Below are positions 31,825 through 34,731 of a DNA stretch of 34,731 bases, in pieces. The number at the start of each line of letters is the position of its first letter. The stretch's first letter is position 1. The stretch is taken from positions 1 to 34,731 of IMG/VR virus record IMGVR_UViG_3300038441_000486; one strand, written 5' to 3'. Position numbers and translations under genes: made by a program. The notes beneath the pieces are model-generated. The model was not told the DNA's origin. It saw nothing but the letters and a program-made list of their open reading frames with translations, and searched no databases. Source of the DNA: a virus.

Positions 31825-32319
31825 TTACCGATTCCCAAACATTGACATAAGTTGACCGAACATGCCAGCCCCGTCACCGGCTGGCACTCGGGCGCGCTGC
31901 TGCTCCAGCGCCTGGAGTTCGGCGTCGCTCATGGCCCCCATGCCGCCGCCCTGTCCGCTGCCGCGAAGATTGCCCTGTGCCGCGCGCTGCTTCTGCATCT
32001 CCCGCATGCGGTTGAGATATTGCAGCTTCTGGTTCACGCCATCCCAGCCATTGCCGCCCGGCATGCCGCGCCGCTGCATCTCCTGCATCTCTTGATCGCT
32101 CATAGCGCCGAGGCCGCCACCGGGGCGCGGTACGTCAGCTCCGCCGTAGGGAGGAGGTCCGCCGGGCATGCCGCCGCCCGGCAACGTCATTTCCGGCGGA
32201 AGCATGGCGCCAACGTCGTAGCCGACTGAGCGCAGCCACTCCAGCACCTGCTTCTCGTGATTGGGGTCCTGCACCAATCCGGCTCCGGCCGGTGCATTCA
32301 TGTAATTTCCTGGCATCAT
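31825..32319 (-). CDS. Gly/Met/Gln-rich hypothetical protein
   Basis: A 164-residue protein whose ATG overlaps the terminase stop (ATGATG). An N-terminal helix (EKQVLEWLRSVGYDVGAML) precedes a Gly/Pro/Met-rich low-complexity stretch. Two copies of GAMSDxExQ (GAMSDQEMQEMQ and GAMSDAELQALE) flank a basic helix (QKLQYLNRMREMQKQRA). The end is GMFGQLMSMFGNR. Function unknown; the repeats and its place between terminase and portal hint at an assembly factor. Confidence 0.6.
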   Translation of the reverse strand: MMPGNYMNAPAGAGLVQDPNHEKQVLEWLRSVGYDVGAMLPPEMTLPGGGMPGGPPPYGGADVPRPGGGLGAMSDQEMQEMQRRGMPGGNGWDGVNQKLQYLNRMREMQKQRAAQGNLRGSGQGGGMGAMSDAELQALEQQRARVPAGDGAGMFGQLMSMFGNR

Positions 32320-33920
32320 GCTACCATCCACCCTGCTGAGGCCGACCGCGCTACGCGGGCAGCTCGTGTTGAACGCTCACGGTATCCCTTGATTGATTCC
32401 GGCACCTTCTCAAACACCGGGGCCGCAAATGTGAGAGCGACGGCGTCCCATTCGTCAGGGCTGCGCACGCCGCGCTTCATCATGCTCTCCTTCGACTCCA
32501 GCAGGAGCCGTTGCTGCATGTCATACTTGAACGAGGGGCCGCAGGCATCGGCTTGAATGCTGTCGCGGTCGGGGACATCGGCGCCGCCCTCCGCCTTTAG
32601 CCACTCACGGCTCCTCAACCACATTTCTGCGCGGCGGTTCTTAGGGCCAGGACGAGTCGTTCCATCTTCCATAATGATGTCAGGCTCTAACGGCTCGCTG
32701 CCGAAATTGACCGCCGCGCAGACCTTGCTATAGGGCGGACCCCACGAGACAAGGATGTCGTAGATGCCGGCTCCCTGACCGCCAACGTCGATGAAGACCT
32801 TAGCCGGGTGCTCAGTATCGATAAGTTGCTTGACCCAGGTCGCGCCCGCCACCGTGTCAAGCTTGTTCTTGCTATCAATGCTCGGAACGCAGCGGCCCTG
32901 CCGCCGCGCAACGCTGAACCTATCCTTGCCGAACCGGCTAGGGTCAACGCCGAAGATCAATGGGCCGTGCGGCTCCAGCTTATTCTTGCGAGCGCGCAGT
33001 ACGTCGGCCGGTTTGATGAAGGAATCGTGTCCAGTGGTCTGGAATGCCTCGGCCGCCGACGCCGGGTACTCCTGCATGAATAGCTGCGGGTCCTTGAGCT
33101 CCGCCATCTTGGCCCTTCGCCAAGCCATCTGGCTCAAATCAAGGTCGTACATTTCCATGTACTCGGCTTCACTCGGCGCGCCGTCGGCTCCGCGCTCGTA
33201 GCTCAGCTCAAATCCATCGGGAACGGGGCGGCGATACTCGTCTGACCAGTACCACGGGACGAAAATGGCAATATAGTCACCAATTCCCGCCTCGGCCTGC
33301 TGCCAACGCTCGTGAAACTCCCCGCCTATTCCGTTGGCGGTGCTTTCGAGGATGATTTCTGTGCCCGGTTCGTCCGGAATCGCCTGAACCACGCCTGCAA
33401 AGTGGTCGGAGGCGTTAGGCCAGAAGGCGCACTCGGAGCCGTGGAAGAGGAAGACGGTTTTCGATCGGCCAACCGCCTTGCTTCCCGCCGTGCCAACAGC
33501 GTATCCGCCATCAAGCTTCGGAAAATAGAGCTCTTTAGCATTGGCCTTCCCCGTTTCCGGCTTGAGTGGGGAGTGGTCGTGGTAGCGGCCGACCATCGCG
33601 AAGAGATTGTCTGTCGCACCCTGTTCGTGCGTCAGGATATAGGTGTTCGTACCGGGGCCAAGGCTCGTCTTCTGGTAGAACCTGCCGCCAATATACGTGG
33701 AGAACCCCTGCTGCCGCGCCTTGAGCAGCAACGCCCGAACCTTGCCGGTCTTGGCGAGCTGCTCTTCCAGGCGGGAGTGGACGTAAAGCTGCGCCTTGTT
33801 CAGCTGTAGCGGGATGATGGCCTTGTTCTTGGCCTTGATCTTAAGGCACTTCGGCGCGTAGTACAGGAAGTCGCTCTTCAAGCGCGCCAGTTCCCGAAGG
33901 GTTGTCTCCAGGCTGCTCAT
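32316..33920 (-). CDS. terL: Terminase large subunit
   Basis: A 534-residue DNA-packaging motor. The ATPase domain has a deviant Walker A KARQQGFST (67-75), a Walker B-region TVFLFHGSECAFW with E163, and the coupling motif LESTANG (191-197). The RNase H-like nuclease domain has D326 (LIFGVDPSRFG), D378 (KVFIDVGGQG) and a late Asp in EWDAVALTFA. The ATG at 33920 is chosen over an in-frame TTG at 33944. It cuts and translocates concatemeric DNA into the procapsid through the portal. Confidence 0.95.
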   Translation of the reverse strand: MSSLETTLRELARLKSDFLYYAPKCLKIKAKNKAIIPLQLNKAQLYVHSRLEEQLAKTGKVRALLLKARQQGFSTYIGGRFYQKTSLGPGTNTYILTHEQGATDNLFAMVGRYHDHSPLKPETGKANAKELYFPKLDGGYAVGTAGSKAVGRSKTVFLFHGSECAFWPNASDHFAGVVQAIPDEPGTEIILESTANGIGGEFHERWQQAEAGIGDYIAIFVPWYWSDEYRRPVPDGFELSYERGADGAPSEAEYMEMYDLDLSQMAWRRAKMAELKDPQLFMQEYPASAAEAFQTTGHDSFIKPADVLRARKNKLEPHGPLIFGVDPSRFGKDRFSVARRQGRCVPSIDSKNKLDTVAGATWVKQLIDTEHPAKVFIDVGGQGAGIYDILVSWGPPYSKVCAAVNFGSEPLEPDIIMEDGTTRPGPKNRRAEMWLRSREWLKAEGGADVPDRDSIQADACGPSFKYDMQQRLLLESKESMMKRGVRSPDEWDAVALTFAAPVFEKVPESIKGYRERSTRAARVARSASAGWMVA

Positions 33921-33954
33921 GGACGAATTCCGTCTGCTGTGCAATAGGTTCGCG

Positions 33955-34098
33955 CTAGGACAAGAGGATCGAAAGCACCCAGAACGCGAGGCCCGCAGCG
34001 GTCAAATTGATGTTGCGCTTGGCGATAATGACTTGGCTGTTCACCGCGCCGAGTACGAACAACAGTAAAGCCACGATGAGAAGGATTGTGATCAGCAT
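33955..34098 (-). CDS. 47-residue membrane protein
   Basis: A short gene in the 417-base gap upstream of the large terminase. The ATG is preceded by AAGGAG at seven bases, one of the best ribosome binding sites in the window. The protein has two hydrophobic segments, ITILLIVALLLFVLGAV (3-19) and LTAAGLAFWVLSILL (32-46), around a short polar loop with AKRN. A two-helix hairpin in the inner membrane is predicted. Function unknown; it would be the first product after the putative promoter and leader hairpin. Confidence 0.65.
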   Translation of the reverse strand: MLITILLIVALLLFVLGAVNSQVIIAKRNINLTAAGLAFWVLSILLS

Positions 34099-34131
34099 TT
34101 CTCTGCTCCTTGGTTATCTCGGCCTCTTGGC

Positions 34132-34171
34132 GGCTCAGCCGGGCGGGAGGAAGCATTAACCCGGCTGAGCC
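34132..34171 (-). other. 12-bp leader stem-loop
   Basis: GGCTCAGCCGGG (34132-34143) pairs perfectly with CCCGGCTGAGCC (34160-34171) around a 16-base loop. On the leftward transcript the loop reads TTAATGCTTCCTCCCG, which contains an anti-Shine-Dalgarno-like CTTCCTCC. It lies just downstream of a putative promoter and 25 bases before the AAGGAG of the small membrane gene. No U-tract follows, so it is more likely a 5' leader structure than a terminator for the gene upstream. Confidence 0.55.
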
Positions 34172-34192
34172 ATGAGTGACCGTCGATGGTCG

Positions 34193-34221
34193 AATATTTT
34201 TATCCAGGGGTACCTCGTCAA
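34193..34221 (-). promoter_or_regulatory. Putative sigma70-type promoter for the virion operon
   Basis: On the minus strand TTGACG (34221-34216) is a five-of-six match to a -35 box and AATATT (34198-34193) a four-of-six match to a -10 box, with a 17-base spacer. Transcription would start near 34186 and enter the leader hairpin at once. The AT-rich patch is isolated in a GC-rich region. A heptamer repeated ten bases apart lies about 40 bases upstream. Confidence 0.4.
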
Positions 34222-34256
34222 GGCCGCCCTCGCCGCGCGCCGCAACCCCCACCCCC

Positions 34257-34273
34257 CATGACCGGGCATGACC
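34257..34273. promoter_or_regulatory. Heptamer direct repeat upstream of the promoter
   Basis: CATGACC occurs at 34257-34263 and 34267-34273, one helical turn apart, with a G/C tract beside it (34252-34257 Cs and neighbours). The spacing and place upstream of the -35 box suit an activator or repressor site; no family can be named. Confidence 0.25.
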
Positions 34274-34337
34274 CGACGGAGAGAGAAAGACACGCCGAAG
34301 ACCCCGAGAGGCGAGGCGACAGAGACTGAAGTATAGA

Positions 34338-34700
34338 TCAAGCATTGGTCTCGGCCTCTTCGCTAACCACAATGTAATCCGTGTCTACAATCGGAGTATT
34401 ATCGCGCTCGGCCAGCTTAAGTAGTAAGTCTTCAAGTCCCTCTCCAGGGTTAACACTTACGTCCTTCGGTATTAGGCGCGCCCATATCTTGTAGAACTCT
34501 GTCCTGTTCTTGCGCCCCCAAGTAACCAAGCCATTCACATCCCCGAGCCGAGTAAAGGCTTCTTCAAGGTTGGCTTTGGCCTGCTTGGATACTTTGTTCC
34601 TAGTACCAAGTGCTCGGCCACCGAGACGCTGTCCTCGGCGGGGAACAATAGCTGTCCCGGGCTGCTTAGATTTACTTGGAGTCTTAGGTCTGGTCGCCAC
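34338..34700 (-). CDS. Putative terminase small subunit (start uncertain)
   Basis: A 120-residue basic-to-acidic protein upstream of the large terminase. It has a Lys/Pro/Arg-rich start (TRPKTPSKSKQPG), GGRALGTRNKVSKQAKANLE, then VTWGRKNRTEFYKIWARLIP, a block seen in many small phage proteins next to terL, and an acidic end. GTG 34700 is the first start in the frame, but the frame stays open to the right edge, so the true start may lie outside. DNA recognition for packaging is inferred from position. Confidence 0.55.
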   Translation of the reverse strand: MATRPKTPSKSKQPGTAIVPRRGQRLGGRALGTRNKVSKQAKANLEEAFTRLGDVNGLVTWGRKNRTEFYKIWARLIPKDVSVNPGEGLEDLLLKLAERDNTPIVDTDYIVVSEEAETNA

Positions 34701-34731
34701 TTTGTTCTTCGCTTCCCTGCTGACAAAGTTC

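Noticed and set aside
34245-34260. G-quadruplex on the minus strand (two G-runs of six and five)
   Set aside because: Only two runs separated by one base; four-tract folding would need splitting the runs, so support is weak.
33917-34372. A 151-codon minus-strand frame across the gap between the terminase genes
   Set aside because: It covers the promoter-like region and hairpin, has no ribosome binding site at its start and reads as Arg/Pro-rich GC-biased sequence; the 47-codon frame inside the gap has a much better start site and a coherent membrane profile.

Overview
The window is a piece of a tailed double-stranded DNA phage with a P22-like (short-tailed podovirus) virion, very probably infecting a Gram-negative bacterium: it carries a membrane-anchored spanin with an overlapping lipoprotein spanin, a GH19-type endolysin, and a head/tail-hub/ejection gene order that follows P22. 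No host gene, integrase, repressor, tRNA, insertion sequence or CRISPR array was seen, so the exact host and lifestyle stay open. Coding is dense, with frequent ATGA or TAATG stop-start overlaps, and the sequence is GC-rich.

Left half, plus strand (1-13028): DNA metabolism. In order: the tail end of an unknown gene, a candidate DNA-binding protein, a family A DNA polymerase with proofreading domain, a Cas4/AddB-like nuclease with four Fe-S cysteines, small zinc and unknown proteins, a MazG-like nucleotide pyrophosphohydrolase, a DEDDh exonuclease, a disordered protein, a VRR-NUC nuclease overlapping a SNF2-type helicase, and an unknown protein with a histone-H1-like linker. Then comes a DNA base modification cassette: a TET-associated-type glycosyltransferase (TAGT), a protein of the alpha-glutamyl/putrescinyl-thymine pyrophosphorylase (HMUDK helical) family, a thymidylate-synthase-fold dUMP hydroxymethylase, and an HD 5'-nucleotidase fused to DUF3310. 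Together they suggest that thymine is replaced by 5-hydroxymethyluracil at the nucleotide level and then hypermodified or glycosylated in the DNA.

Right half, minus strand (34731-12940, read leftward): packaging, virion and lysis. In order: small terminase candidate, a 47-residue membrane protein, large terminase, portal, scaffold, P22-type coat, small head proteins, gp4-like tail accessory factor, then a tail hub gene (gp10-like) that appears split in two. Its first 292 codons and its last about 204 codons are separated by two tandem paralogous adhesin-like genes plus a discoidin-like domain and 18-residue repeats. Next come a tail-fibre-like protein, a GNAT/gp14-like protein, three ejection proteins (one with an S74-like C-terminus, one with a GH108 lysozyme domain), and a lysis block of putative holin, endolysin, spanin pair and a coiled-coil membrane protein.

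The two operons converge and overlap by 89 bp at 12940-13028; a strong stem-loop lies just beyond, inside the opposing gene. Many gene boundaries carry strong hairpins without a U-tract (982-1101, 5630-5647, 8667-8701, 26906-26929, 34132-34171), and the coat gene is followed by a possible H-type pseudoknot (27147-27201).
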